Shown here piece by piece: positions 28,988 through 37,031 of a DNA stretch of 64,000 nucleotides. The notes beneath the pieces are model-generated. The model did no database searches, was not told where the DNA came from, and worked only from the letters and a program-made list of their open reading frames with translations. The translations under genes and the position numbers were made by a program. Numbering within the stretch: the first letter of the stretch is position 1; each line of letters starts with the position of its first letter. Location: contig NC_015957.1 in NCBI RefSeq assembly GCF_000147815.2, forward strand, positions 9,548,001 through 9,612,000. The letters run 5' to 3'. This DNA comes from Streptomyces violaceusniger Tu 4113. Its GTDB lineage: Bacteria > Actinomycetota > Actinomycetes > Streptomycetales > Streptomycetaceae.

Positions 28988-29904
28988 AGACCTCTTCTTC
29001 CGGGGGCGCGTCGAGGGGCCCGAGTGCCGTACTGGCACCCGGGCCCCGAGCTTTCAACACCATCTACCGGCTGACTGCGCCGGCCTTCTTGTTCCGCAGG
29101 TCCGCCTGGGAGGGCGGAAGTGCGGGGATCGCGGATGCGTGACCGGGGACCACCTTCCAATCCGGGGCCTGCGGTACCCGAGCGGTGTTCTTCCTCGCCC
29201 GGGCGATCCTGATGGCGTCTGCTCCTTACCTCATTCGGTACTCGGTTGTACTGCTGGGCATCGCGGGTACTGCATGCGGCCCCTGGGGCCGCTCGGCCCG
29301 GCAGCCAGTGAAGGAACCCACCATTTCCGGCCCCGCCACTCCACTGCCGTTCCGCATCCTGCCTGACCTGCTCGCACGGCAGTTCATCTCTGCCGTGCCC
29401 TCTTCGACTTCTTGGGTACGACGAAACACTAACCCCCGCACCCGGCCATGTCTACTCTCGTCGTGACAGCTTTTCTCAAGAGCCAGTCAGTGGACTTCTG
29501 CCTCATGCACGCCCCGAAGAGTGCCATCCGGATGGAAGACCGGCTCGGCGGGCACAAGCTGAGCCCGGCGGCCCAACCGACCCGAGCGAGGTGTGAGCGC
29601 ACGAACGAAACGAAACCCCCTTTTCCGCGCCCGCGCACGGCCGCCGCCGCGCCCCGGGGACGTTCAGTCGGCGTCGGACAGCCTGACCCACAGCGGCCAA
29701 GCAGATGAGCTCCGTCGATCGTCGTCGCCGGAGCTCTTCGCCATCAGCCTGACGCCAACCGGGCTGAGCACCGCGGTCGAGGTGTCCCCTGATCTCGGGG
29801 CAGCGTCCGAGGCCCCGCGCCTCTGATGCACCGGGCCGAGCCGGGCGGGCATCGGGACATCGGACGGACGTGGCCGACGAGCCGGGGCCCCGCTGTGGTC
29901 GGCA
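28988..29904. other. Intergenic region without recognisable gene
   Basis: About 900 bp with lower GC and mixed codon positions. Short frames exist on both strands (for example around 29448-29708), but none shows family motifs, a good ribosome site and third-position GC bias together. It is probably decayed sequence continuous with the adjoining hemolysin III pseudogene, plus the MerR-like promoter. Confidence 0.4.
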
Positions 29905-30420
29905 GACGGCGGGAAGATGCCGATGTAGTACGCGGTGAAGCTGCCACGGTCAGGGCGTGGAAGACCTCGTGGAAGCCGAACCAGCGAGGTGAGGGGCGCG
30001 ACGCTGGAGGGCGTGGACCACCGCGCCCACGCTGCACAGGAGACCGCCGGTCACCATCTGGGCGAGTACGGCCGCTCCCCCGGTGCGCAGGAAGCCGGGC
30101 AGGTGGCGCACCGGTGCTCAGCCCAGAGCCAGGTAGCAGGGGGTATCCAGCCGGCGGGGAGCTCCGGCCCCGAGGGCGCGGAAGGCGATGCCGACCAGCG
30201 CGCCCGTCCACACGACTCACCGCAGGACGAGCCGCTGGGCCGAAGGGAGGAGGAGCACGGCCAGGGGGCGCAGGTGCCGGCGATGACGAGGAAAACGTCG
30301 GCGTGGTGGGGACGAGGCAGAACGGCCTCGCCGAGCGGCCCCCCGTTGCCGCGGTGGCAGATGGCGCTCGTCGTCCAGGATGGTGCTCGTCGTCCACCAG
30401 GGAGCAGCCATCACCGCACC
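29905..30420 (-). pseudogene. Decayed hemolysin III (YqfA/TrhA family) gene
   Basis: Pieces of one membrane protein appear in order on the minus strand but in different frames. They are AICHRGNGGPLGEAVL and ADVFLVIAGT, then (shifted) PLAVLLLPSAQRLVLR, stop, VVWTGALVGIAFRALGAG, then, after another stop, FLRTGGAAVLAQMVTGGLL and VGAVVHALQRRAPH. Then (shifted) come PRWFGFHEVFHALTVAA and (shifted) SFTAYYIGIF. These match the family's LYHRG, H-x-F-L-I-x-A-G-T, WxGAL and FGFHEVFH regions. At least three frameshifts and two in-frame TGA codons rule out a working product. The real N-terminus, before LYHRG, is not clear. Confidence 0.85.
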
Positions 30421-30624
30421 GCTGGCCCGAGGCGGTGGCGGCGACTTGTAGCTGAGGTACTTGAGGAGTCGGAACGGCTGGGGCCGTTTTCCGCTCTGTC
30501 TTCACCGGCCGACGTGGCACCTCACGTGCCGAACCGGAACGAGCCTCCTACGTACCTGCGTTTCATGCCACGCAGGCCCTGCAGGGAAGTCCCGGCAAGG
30601 CGAGCGTGATCGTCCGGGACCGGC

Positions 30625-32148
30625 CTAGGCGGCCGGGGCCGAGGAGTTCTGTCGCGCAGTCGGTGTCGCGGTTCGGGCTGATCCGGCGGCACGGCGGGCC
30701 TGGGCGGGGCGGCTGCGGCGGCCGCGGGTGGAGGAGCCGCTGCGCTTGGGCCGCTCGACGACCGGTGCGGCGATGGTGACGGGAACCCCGGAGGGTGCCT
30801 GCGCACCGGTGATGCGGCTCAGTTCGGCTTCCCCCGAGCGGACCTGGGTGGACTGCGGGGTGATGCCCGCGTCCGCCATCAGGCGGTTCATGGTGCGGCG
30901 CTGGTTGGGCAGGACCAAGGTGACGACGCTGCCGGACTCGCCTGCGCGCGCGGTGCGGCCACCGCGGTGCAGGTAGTCCTTGTGGTCGCTGGGCGGGTCG
31001 ACGTTGACGACGAGATCGAGGTTGTCGACGTGGATGCCGCGGGCGGCGACGTTGGTGGCCACCAGGACGGTGACATGGCCGGTCTTGAACTGGGCCAGGG
31101 TGCGGGTGCGCTGGGGCTGGGACTTGCCACCGTGGAGGGCCGCGGCGCGGACACCGCTGTTCAGCAGATGCTTGGTGAGGTTGTCCACGGCGTGCTTGGT
31201 GTCCAGGAACATGATCGACCGGCCTTCGCGGGCGGCGATCTCGGTGGTGGTGGCGTGCTTGTCGGCGCCGTGGACGTGCAGCACGTGGTGCTCCATCGTC
31301 GTGACCGCGCCCGCCGAAGGATCGACGGAATGGACCACCGGGTCCGTCAGGTAGCGCCGGACCAGGAGGTCGACGTTGCGGTCCAGGGTGGCCGAGAAGA
31401 GCATCCGCTGCCCCTCGGGCCGAACCTGGTCGAGCAGCGCGGTGACCTGGGGCATGAAGCCCATGTCGGCCATCTGGTCGGCCTCGTCCAGCACGGTGAT
31501 GTCGACCCGGTTCAGCCGGCAGTCACCGCGCCCGATGAGGTCCTTGAGCCGTCCCGGCGTGGCGACGACCACCTCGACCCCGCCGCGCAGTGCGCTGGAC
31601 TGGCGGCCGATCGACATTCCGCCGACGACGGTGGCCAGCCGCAGCTTGAGCGGCCGGGCGTAGGGGGTGAGGGCGTCGGTGACCTGCTGGGCCAGTTCCC
31701 GGGTGGGGACCAGGACCAGTGCCAGCGGCTGGCGGGGCTCGGCGCGCTGCCCGGCGGTACGGGCCAGCAGGGCCAGACCGAAGGCCAGCGTCTTGCCCGA
31801 TCCGGTGCGACCGCGGCCGAGAACATCGCGTCCGGCCAGCGAGTTCGGCAGCGTGGCGGCCTGGATGGGGAACGGGGCGGACATGCCCTCCGCGCTGAGG
31901 GCCGCCAGCAGCGCCGACGGCATGGCCAGCTCGGCGAAAGTCTCGGCCGGGGGCAGGGCGGGAGTGTGGGTGACGGGCAGGGCGAACTCTCCCTGCGGTG
32001 TCGCGGGACGCCGTCCGGAGCCCCCGGAACGACCCGTGCCCGAGCGGTTCGACCCACCGGAGCGGTAGCCGCCGCGGCCTGAGCCGGACGAGCCGGCAGA
32101 GCCGGCAGAGCGGGAATAGCGGTCATTCCTGCGAGCTGTGCGATTCAT
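30625..32148 (-). CDS. DEAD-box ATP-dependent RNA helicase
   Basis: This 507-residue RNA helicase has a Q-motif (PFPIQAATLP), motif I GRTGSGKT, Ia PTRELAQQ, II DEAD in VLDEADQM, III SAT in LFSATLD, V VATNVAARGIHVDN and VI HRGGRTARAG. The N-terminal 45 residues are Arg/Gly/Ser-rich and the C-terminal tail is Arg/Ala-rich, both probable RNA-binding extensions. It unwinds structured RNA, and its position downstream of a cold-shock gene suggests a role at low temperature. GGAAGG precedes the ATG at 32148, partly inside a small hairpin. Confidence 0.95.
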   Translation of the reverse strand: MNRTARRNDRYSRSAGSAGSSGSGRGGYRSGGSNRSGTGRSGGSGRRPATPQGEFALPVTHTPALPPAETFAELAMPSALLAALSAEGMSAPFPIQAATLPNSLAGRDVLGRGRTGSGKTLAFGLALLARTAGQRAEPRQPLALVLVPTRELAQQVTDALTPYARPLKLRLATVVGGMSIGRQSSALRGGVEVVVATPGRLKDLIGRGDCRLNRVDITVLDEADQMADMGFMPQVTALLDQVRPEGQRMLFSATLDRNVDLLVRRYLTDPVVHSVDPSAGAVTTMEHHVLHVHGADKHATTTEIAAREGRSIMFLDTKHAVDNLTKHLLNSGVRAAALHGGKSQPQRTRTLAQFKTGHVTVLVATNVAARGIHVDNLDLVVNVDPPSDHKDYLHRGGRTARAGESGSVVTLVLPNQRRTMNRLMADAGITPQSTQVRSGEAELSRITGAQAPSGVPVTIAAPVVERPKRSGSSTRGRRSRPAQARRAAGSARTATPTARQNSSAPAA

Positions 32149-32158
32149 GGAGAACCTT

Positions 32159-32179
32159 CCTCGATGCGGTACGTCGAGG
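32159..32179 (-). promoter_or_regulatory. Leader hairpin overlapping the helicase ribosome-binding site
   Basis: CCTCGA (32159-32164) and TCGAGG (32174-32179) can pair in the mRNA with a 9-nt loop. The arm nearest the start overlaps the 5' part of the GAGGAAGG Shine-Dalgarno sequence of the DEAD-box gene, so it could reduce ribosome access. The stem is short, so this is only suggestive. Confidence 0.35.
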
Positions 32180-32377
32180 AATTCTCGGCGGCAATGAGCC
32201 GCGCACAAAGAATCGCAAGGACGAACCGATGAAATGAGATGGAACGAAGCGGGGCGGAAATATGTCGACCCTCCACGCCGAAGCAGGAGCGACAGCGCCG
32301 CAGAGAAGAGCAACTGGCTGCCCGCACGCCGCGTGTGCGGCCGTTGCGGGGAACGGGGGAGAGACCGAAAAGCAACG

Positions 32378-32412
32378 AGCTGGGGCCCGCACCCACGGTG
32401 CGGGCCCCAGCT
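32378..32412 (-). terminator. Terminator of the second cold-shock gene
   Basis: A perfect 16-bp stem (starting AGCTGGGGCCCGCACC) with a 3-nt loop lies 19 bp downstream of the cold-shock stop codon. It separates that gene from the helicase gene, so read-through would have to be partial for co-expression. Confidence 0.85.
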
Positions 32413-32431
32413 ACGTTGTTACGCGTATGCG

Positions 32432-32635
32432 TCAGGCGGGAACGATGTTCTCGGCCTGCGGGCCCTTCTGGCCCTGCGTGACGTCGAAGTTCACCTTCTG
32501 GCCTTCCTGCAGCTCGCGGAAGCCCTGGGCAGCGATATTCGAGTAGTGGGCGAAGACGTCGGCGCCGCCACCGTCCTGCTCGATGAAGCCGAAACCCTTT
32601 TCCGCGTTGAACCACTTCACGGTGCCACTAGCCAT
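32432..32635 (-). CDS. Cold-shock protein (CspA family)
   Basis: This 67-residue RNA chaperone begins [20 protein letters not shown] and contains the RNP2-like VFAHYSNI. It ends [21 protein letters not shown] lies 8 nt before the ATG. The upstream region (32636-32830) is unusually A/T-rich for this genome and long enough for a structured 5' leader, as in other cold-shock mRNAs. It is distinct from the 69-residue cold-shock protein encoded near 19.2 kb. Confidence 0.96.
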   Translation of the reverse strand: MASGTVKWFNAEKGFGFIEQDGGGADVFAHYSNIAAQGFRELQEGQKVNFDVTQGQKGPQAENIVPA

Positions 32636-32895
32636 GTCATATCTCCTTCGGGGCAGTGCCCGGAGCCCACACCTTGCGAGCTCCGTTTCGCTGCGTTGAT
32701 TGCCCGTCCGGAAATAAACACCGGAAATACGAAAGCGCTTCGCCAAGCAGGACAGCGAGCGCGCTTGAAGTCTTGGGAACCACAACTGCAACTAAGATCA
32801 ACGGTAGCACGGTACCGGCGGCCGTGCGCGGCACATGACCCCGACGCTTTGGAGAGCGTAAAAAACCCTTACCGCACCGGTGGCCATTTCTGTAG
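32636..32895 (-). promoter_or_regulatory. Probable long leader and promoter region of the CspA-like gene
   Basis: About 260 bp without a supported gene and clearly lower in GC than surrounding sequence. Long leaders are usual for cold-shock genes. I cannot place -35/-10 elements or a transcription start with confidence. Confidence 0.35.
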
Positions 32896-33099
32896 TTGCG
32901 GCATGAGATATTCAGGATCGGCGCTCGCGCGTATTCGTGCTCCGGCCGATCTCGCGGCCCAGGGCTCGGCCCGGACGGTCTCCTCGATGACGACCCCGAA
33001 CCCCGTCGCCTGCGCGCGTACAGCGTCGAGACGATGCCCGTCTGGTACCAGGTGATTCCGCAGCGCAAGCGCGTCTACATCAACCGCCTCAATCTCTGA
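32896..33099 (+). CDS. Possible small protein or gene remnant
   Basis: This is a 67-codon frame from a TTG start. The last 45 codons have strong GC bias at third positions and an ordered composition (LRAYSVETMPVWYQVIPQRK), unlike the first 20. It may be the 3' end of a lost gene or a short gene whose start I have misplaced. It ends 25 bp inside the 3' end of the convergent LysR gene. I do not recognise a family. Confidence 0.3.
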   Translation: MRHEIFRIGARAYSCSGRSRGPGLGPDGLLDDDPEPRRLRAYSVETMPVWYQVIPQRKRVYINRLNL

Positions 33100-34067
33100 T
33101 CGTCACGGCCCGCCTCCGGGCGTGGCAGCCAGGCGCCCGGTGGGCGGGCGAGCCAGTCGGACGTGGTGGCGAGCGTGCGGGCCGCCGTGTGGAGGGCGTC
33201 CAGGCCGGGGTGGTGCAGGTCGCGGCGCCAGAGCAGGGAGACCGGGGAGAGCGGGACCGGGTCGGTGAGGGGGCGTAGCACCGTGCCGGGGAGATGGATG
33301 AACACCTCGCTGGCCAGCACCGCCCAGCGGCGCTTGGTCACCACCCGGATGAACTCCTCGTCCCCCTCGATCTCCGGGAACGGCTCCGCCATCGCGATCC
33401 CGCGCCCCGCGAAGAGCTGCGCGGCCAGGTCGGTCCACTCGGTGGTGGTGGGGTTGCCCGCCGCCGCGTACAGGGTCTCGCCCGCGAGCGCGGACAGCGG
33501 GATCTCCTCCAGCCGGGCCAGCGGGTGGTCCTCGCGCAGCACCACGGCGATGCGCTCGTAGCGGATGAGGCGGTGTTCCAGCCGGGCGAGCACGGCGGGG
33601 TCGAGGCCGTGGGCCCGGCCGAAGGAGACGTCGAGGCGGCCGGCGAGGAGTTCGGCGGCGGCCCCGGCCAGGCCGCTGTGGAAGCGGGCCACCAGCTCGG
33701 TGTCGGGGCCGAGGCGGTGCCGCGCCTCCGTCAGCACCTGGTTCCCCGTGCTCACCGGGGCGCCCACGTCCACCAGGAGCGGGCGGCGCTCGGCCCCGCT
33801 GAAGGCCGCCGCCAGGTCGTCCTGGGCCTGGAGCACCCGCCGGGCGTACGGGAGCAGCCGTTCGCCCACGGCCGTGAGGGCGACCTGGCGGGTGGTGCGG
33901 ACGAACAGCTCCGCGCCCAACTCCCGCTCCAGGCGGCGGATGTCGCGGCTGAGTGCCTGCTGGGCGACGTAGAGGCGGGCGGCGGCGCGGGTGAAGTGCA
34001 GTTCGTCGGCGACGGCGGTGAAGGCGCGCAGCAGGCGCGGTTCGAGGTCCCGGTTCACGCGCACCAT
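33075..34067 (-). CDS. LysR-family transcriptional regulator
   Basis: This 330-residue protein has the LysR winged helix in the first 65 residues (LLRAFTAVADELHFTRAAARLYVAQQALSRDIRRLE, read in segments) and a periplasmic-binding-like effector domain after it (LLVDVGAPV, ELLAGRLDVSFGR). It is divergent from an MFS transporter gene about 115 bp away, the usual layout for a LysR regulator and its target. The inducing ligand is unknown. The ATG at 34067 gives the standard spacing to the helix-turn-helix. Confidence 0.93.
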   Translation of the reverse strand: MVRVNRDLEPRLLRAFTAVADELHFTRAAARLYVAQQALSRDIRRLERELGAELFVRTTRQVALTAVGERLLPYARRVLQAQDDLAAAFSGAERRPLLVDVGAPVSTGNQVLTEARHRLGPDTELVARFHSGLAGAAAELLAGRLDVSFGRAHGLDPAVLARLEHRLIRYERIAVVLREDHPLARLEEIPLSALAGETLYAAAGNPTTTEWTDLAAQLFAGRGIAMAEPFPEIEGDEEFIRVVTKRRWAVLASEVFIHLPGTVLRPLTDPVPLSPVSLLWRRDLHHPGLDALHTAARTLATTSDWLARPPGAWLPRPEAGRDDQRLRRLM

Positions 34068-34181
34068 GGTGACCGACGCGATCCTCGATCCTTCACCCGC
34101 TCGGCATTGACAACGGATATGCGTGAATGGGCCCGGATCAGGTGTTGGACCGGCCCCGGGCGGCCCCGGGACCGTGGTGGG

Positions 34182-35495
34182 GTGATCCTCTTCCTCGCCT
34201 CCCGGCCCGTCGTACCGCGTCCTTCCCGTCCCGCCTCCCGGCCCGTCGTGCCGCATCCTTCCCGGCCCGCCTCCCGCCCCGGCGCCGCCGCCCCCGCCCC
34301 GCCGCGCCGCCGCCGGTCGCCGCTCGCCCCGTACCGCCGGCTCTTCGCCGCCCCCGGTGCGCTCGCCTTCACGCTCGCGGCCTTCGTCGGACGGCTGCCG
34401 GGCTCGATGCTCGGCGTCTCCACGGTGCTGATGATCGCCACGGTGCGGGACTCGTACGCGCTCGCGGGCGCCGTCTCGGCGACCGGAGTCGCGGTGACGG
34501 CGGTCGCGGGGCCGCTGCTGGGGCGGCTGGTCGACCGGTACGGGCAGGCCAGCGTCGCGGTCCCCGCCGTCGTCGTCTTCGTCGCCGGGGCGACCGCCAT
34601 GGTGCTGTGCGTCCACTTCGGCGCCCCGGCCTGGGCGCTGTTCTGCTGCGCTGCGGGCTCGTCCGGCGTGCCCAGCCTGGGCGCGATGACCCGCGCCCGC
34701 TGGGCCGCGCTGCACCGCGACGACCCGGCCGCCCGGCACACCGCCACCTCCTTCGAGCAGGTCGTGGACGAGGTCTGCTTCATGGCCGGGCCCGCGCTGG
34801 CCATGGTGCTGTGCACGGCGGTCCTCCCCGAGGCGGGGCTGGTCACGGCGGCGGCACTGCTGCTCACCGGCACGCTGCTGTTCGCCGCCCAGCGCCGCAC
34901 CGAACCGCCGCCGGAACCGCACGCCGCCCGGGGCCGCGTGCTCCTCACCCCCGCTCTGCGGGTCGTCCTGTTGACCTTCCTCGCGACCGGCGCGGTCTTC
35001 GGCTCGATGGAGGTGGCGACGGTCGCCGCCGTCGGCTCGCACGGGGGCTCCACGGCGAGCAGCACCGTCCTCGCCCTCCAGGCCGCCGGGTCCTGCGCCG
35101 CCGGGCTGGTCTTCGGCGCGCTGCCACCGCGCGGTACGGCCGGAGGGCGCCTGGTGGCGGGCGTGGCCGCGATGGCCCTGGCCGTCCTCCCCCTCCTGAC
35201 CGCCCACAGCCTCGCCACCCTCGCCCCGCTGCTCTTCCTGGCGGGCATGGCCACGGCCCCCACGATGATCACCGGCATGACCCTGGTCCACCGCCTGCTC
35301 CCGGCCGCCCGCCTCAACGAGGGGATGACCACCGTGTACACCGGTCTGCTCATCGGCATCTCCACGGGCGCCGCGGTGGGCGGCTGGACGGTGGACCACC
35401 TGGCCCCCACATCGGCCTACCTCACCCCGGCGACGGCGGCCACCCTCGCCTTCGCCATCGCCTGGTCGGGGCGGCGTTGTCTGCGGGCCCCGTGA
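34182..35495 (+). CDS. Major facilitator superfamily transporter
   Basis: This protein of about 437 residues has 12 predicted membrane segments, beginning FAAPGALAFTLAAFVGRLPGS. Features fit a drug/metabolite exporter with motif A-like RLVDRYGQ between helices 2 and 3. The N-terminus is a cytoplasmic Pro/Arg/Ser-rich stretch encoded by two 36-bp tandem repeats. The start is uncertain: GTG at 34182 is used here, while an in-frame ATG at 34119 lies closer to the LysR gene. It is probably controlled by the divergent LysR regulator. Confidence 0.88.
   Translation: MILFLASRPVVPRPSRPASRPVVPHPSRPASRPGAAAPAPPRRRRSPLAPYRRLFAAPGALAFTLAAFVGRLPGSMLGVSTVLMIATVRDSYALAGAVSATGVAVTAVAGPLLGRLVDRYGQASVAVPAVVVFVAGATAMVLCVHFGAPAWALFCCAAGSSGVPSLGAMTRARWAALHRDDPAARHTATSFEQVVDEVCFMAGPALAMVLCTAVLPEAGLVTAAALLLTGTLLFAAQRRTEPPPEPHAARGRVLLTPALRVVLLTFLATGAVFGSMEVATVAAVGSHGGSTASSTVLALQAAGSCAAGLVFGALPPRGTAGGRLVAGVAAMALAVLPLLTAHSLATLAPLLFLAGMATAPTMITGMTLVHRLLPAARLNEGMTTVYTGLLIGISTGAAVGGWTVDHLAPTSAYLTPATAATLAFAIAWSGRRCLRAP
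34197..34276 (+). repeat. 36-bp tandem repeat inside the MFS gene
   Basis: Two units (34197-34232 and 34233-34268) and the first 8 bp of a third begin with GCCTCCCGGCCCGTCGT. They encode ASRPVVP followed by RPSRP or HPSRP in the cytoplasmic N-terminus. The unit length is a multiple of three, so copy-number change keeps the frame. Confidence 0.85.
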
Positions 35496-35608
35496 CGGTC
35501 CGTACCGCAAGCACACGGCTCGGAGGGCCGGCCATGACCACATCGCCGGAACACGCGGACGTCCCCGCCCAGTTGCGCCGCAACACCCCTGCCCGCTCGC
35601 GCCCGTTT

Positions 35609-35625
35609 TGTCAACGCCATTGACA
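35609..35625. promoter_or_regulatory. Palindrome overlapping the -35 of the GH31 operon
   Basis: TGTCAA-CGCCA-TTGACA is a perfect 6-5-6 inverted repeat whose right arm is the -35 hexamer itself. A protein bound here would block polymerase. Confidence 0.5.
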
Positions 35626-35649
35626 TATTCCTCCCACCCCTCGTATACC
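35620..35649 (+). promoter_or_regulatory. Sigma-70-type promoter of the GH31 operon
   Basis: TTGACA (35620-35625) and TATACC (35644-35649) are separated by 18 bp, close to the HrdB consensus. The predicted start of transcription is near 35656, just before the palindromic operator. Confidence 0.7.
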
Positions 35650-35657
35650 TCTCCCCA

Positions 35658-35671
35658 TCGAAGCGCTTCGA
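35658..35671. promoter_or_regulatory. LacI-type operator of the GH31 operon
   Basis: TCGAAGCGCTTCGA is a perfect 14-bp palindrome with the central CG of LacI-family operators. It lies just downstream of the -10 element and 49 bp before the binding-protein start, so a repressor here would block initiation. No LacI gene is adjacent. Confidence 0.7.
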
Positions 35672-35719
35672 CGAACGTTGCACGTGCGCCATTCCTTCCC
35701 ACCCTCCCGGAGGCAGCGG

Positions 35720-37024
35720 ATGTTGACGGCACGGAAACGGACGAAACGAACGGTGGCCGTCATCGCGGCCGCGCTCGCAGGAGCCCTGGTCATGGCGGGT
35801 TGCGGGGACAGCGGGGACGACGCCGGGGACGGCAAGTCGCTCAAGCTGTGGCACTACGAGGCGCCCAACAGCGCCATGGGCATCGCCTGGAAGCAGGCGA
35901 TCGAGGAGTTCAAGAAGAGCCATCCGGGCGTCACGGTGAAGGTCGAGGAGAAGGGCTTCGAACAGATCCAGAAGACCGCCTCGATGGTCCTCAACTCCGG
36001 TGACGCACCGGACCTCATGGAGTACAACAAGGGCAACGCCACCACCGGGCTGCTCTCCAAACAGGGCCTGCTCACCGACCTCACCCCCGAGGTCACCAAG
36101 CGCGGCTGGGACAAGCCGCTCAGCCCCGGGGTGCGCACCACCAGCCGCTACGACGCACAGGGCGTGATGGGCTCCGGCAACTGGTACGGGATCCCCAACT
36201 ACGCCGAGTACACGATGGTCTTCTACAACAAGACCCTCTTCGAGAAGCACCACGTCAAGGTCCCGACCACCTTCGCCGAATTCACCGCCGCCCTTGAGGC
36301 TTTCAAGGACGAGGGCGTCACCCCGCTCGCCAGCGCGGGCGCCGAATACCCCGCCCACCAGTACGTCTACCAGCTCGCCCTCACCAAGGCCGACCGCTCC
36401 TGGGTGGACGCCTACGAGCAGTACAAGGGCAAGCCGGACTTCCACGACGCCGCCTGGACCTATGGCGCCACCACCTTCGCGGACTGGGTGAAGAAGGGCT
36501 ATATCGCCAAGAGTTCGAGCGGCGCCAAGGCCGAGGACGCGGGCGCGGCCTTCATCGCGGGGAAGTATCCGATGTTCTTCTCCGGGAGCTGGTGGTTCGG
36601 CCGCTTCACCTCCGAGATGAAGGACCAGTGGGGCACCTTCCCGTTCCCCGGCTCCAATCTCACCCTCGGCTCCGGCGGCAATCTCTGGGTCGTCCCCAAG
36701 GGCGCCAAGAACAAGGAGCTCGCCTACGACTTCATCGACATCACGATGAAGAAGGGCATCCAGAACACCCTCGGCAACCACGGCGGAGTGCCCGTGGCCG
36801 CCGATCCGTCGGCGATCACCGACCCCCAGTCCAAGAGCCTGATCCAGGACTTCACCGCCTACGCCGATGCCGACGGCCTGGCCTTCTACCCCGACTGGCC
36901 GGTCCCCGGCTTCTACGACACCCTCGTCTCCGAGACCCAGAAGCTGATCACCGGCAGCGCGGATCCCGACGCGTATCTGGACGCGCTGAAGAAGGCGTAC
37001 GACGCGGGCGCGCCGAAGGGATGA
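35720..37024 (+). CDS. Extracellular sugar-binding lipoprotein of an ABC transporter
   Basis: This 434-residue family 1 solute-binding protein has a basic N-terminus and hydrophobic core ending in the lipobox LVMAGCGDS, so it is a membrane-anchored extracellular receptor. The mature protein begins LKLWHYEAPNSAMG and has an aromatic-rich ligand region (FFSGSWWFGRF). GGAGG precedes the ATG at 35720. It is the first gene of a four-gene operon ending with a GH31 xylosidase, so the likely cargo is a xylose-containing oligosaccharide (xyloglucan fragment or isoprimeverose). That assignment is inference from context. Confidence 0.93.
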   Translation: MLTARKRTKRTVAVIAAALAGALVMAGCGDSGDDAGDGKSLKLWHYEAPNSAMGIAWKQAIEEFKKSHPGVTVKVEEKGFEQIQKTASMVLNSGDAPDLMEYNKGNATTGLLSKQGLLTDLTPEVTKRGWDKPLSPGVRTTSRYDAQGVMGSGNWYGIPNYAEYTMVFYNKTLFEKHHVKVPTTFAEFTAALEAFKDEGVTPLASAGAEYPAHQYVYQLALTKADRSWVDAYEQYKGKPDFHDAAWTYGATTFADWVKKGYIAKSSSGAKAEDAGAAFIAGKYPMFFSGSWWFGRFTSEMKDQWGTFPFPGSNLTLGSGGNLWVVPKGAKNKELAYDFIDITMKKGIQNTLGNHGGVPVAADPSAITDPQSKSLIQDFTAYADADGLAFYPDWPVPGFYDTLVSETQKLITGSADPDAYLDALKKAYDAGAPKG

Positions 37025-37031
37025 GCGCCCG

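Noticed and set aside
29448..29708. Small plus-strand gene
   Set aside because: No ribosome site, irregular codon use and no recognised motif.
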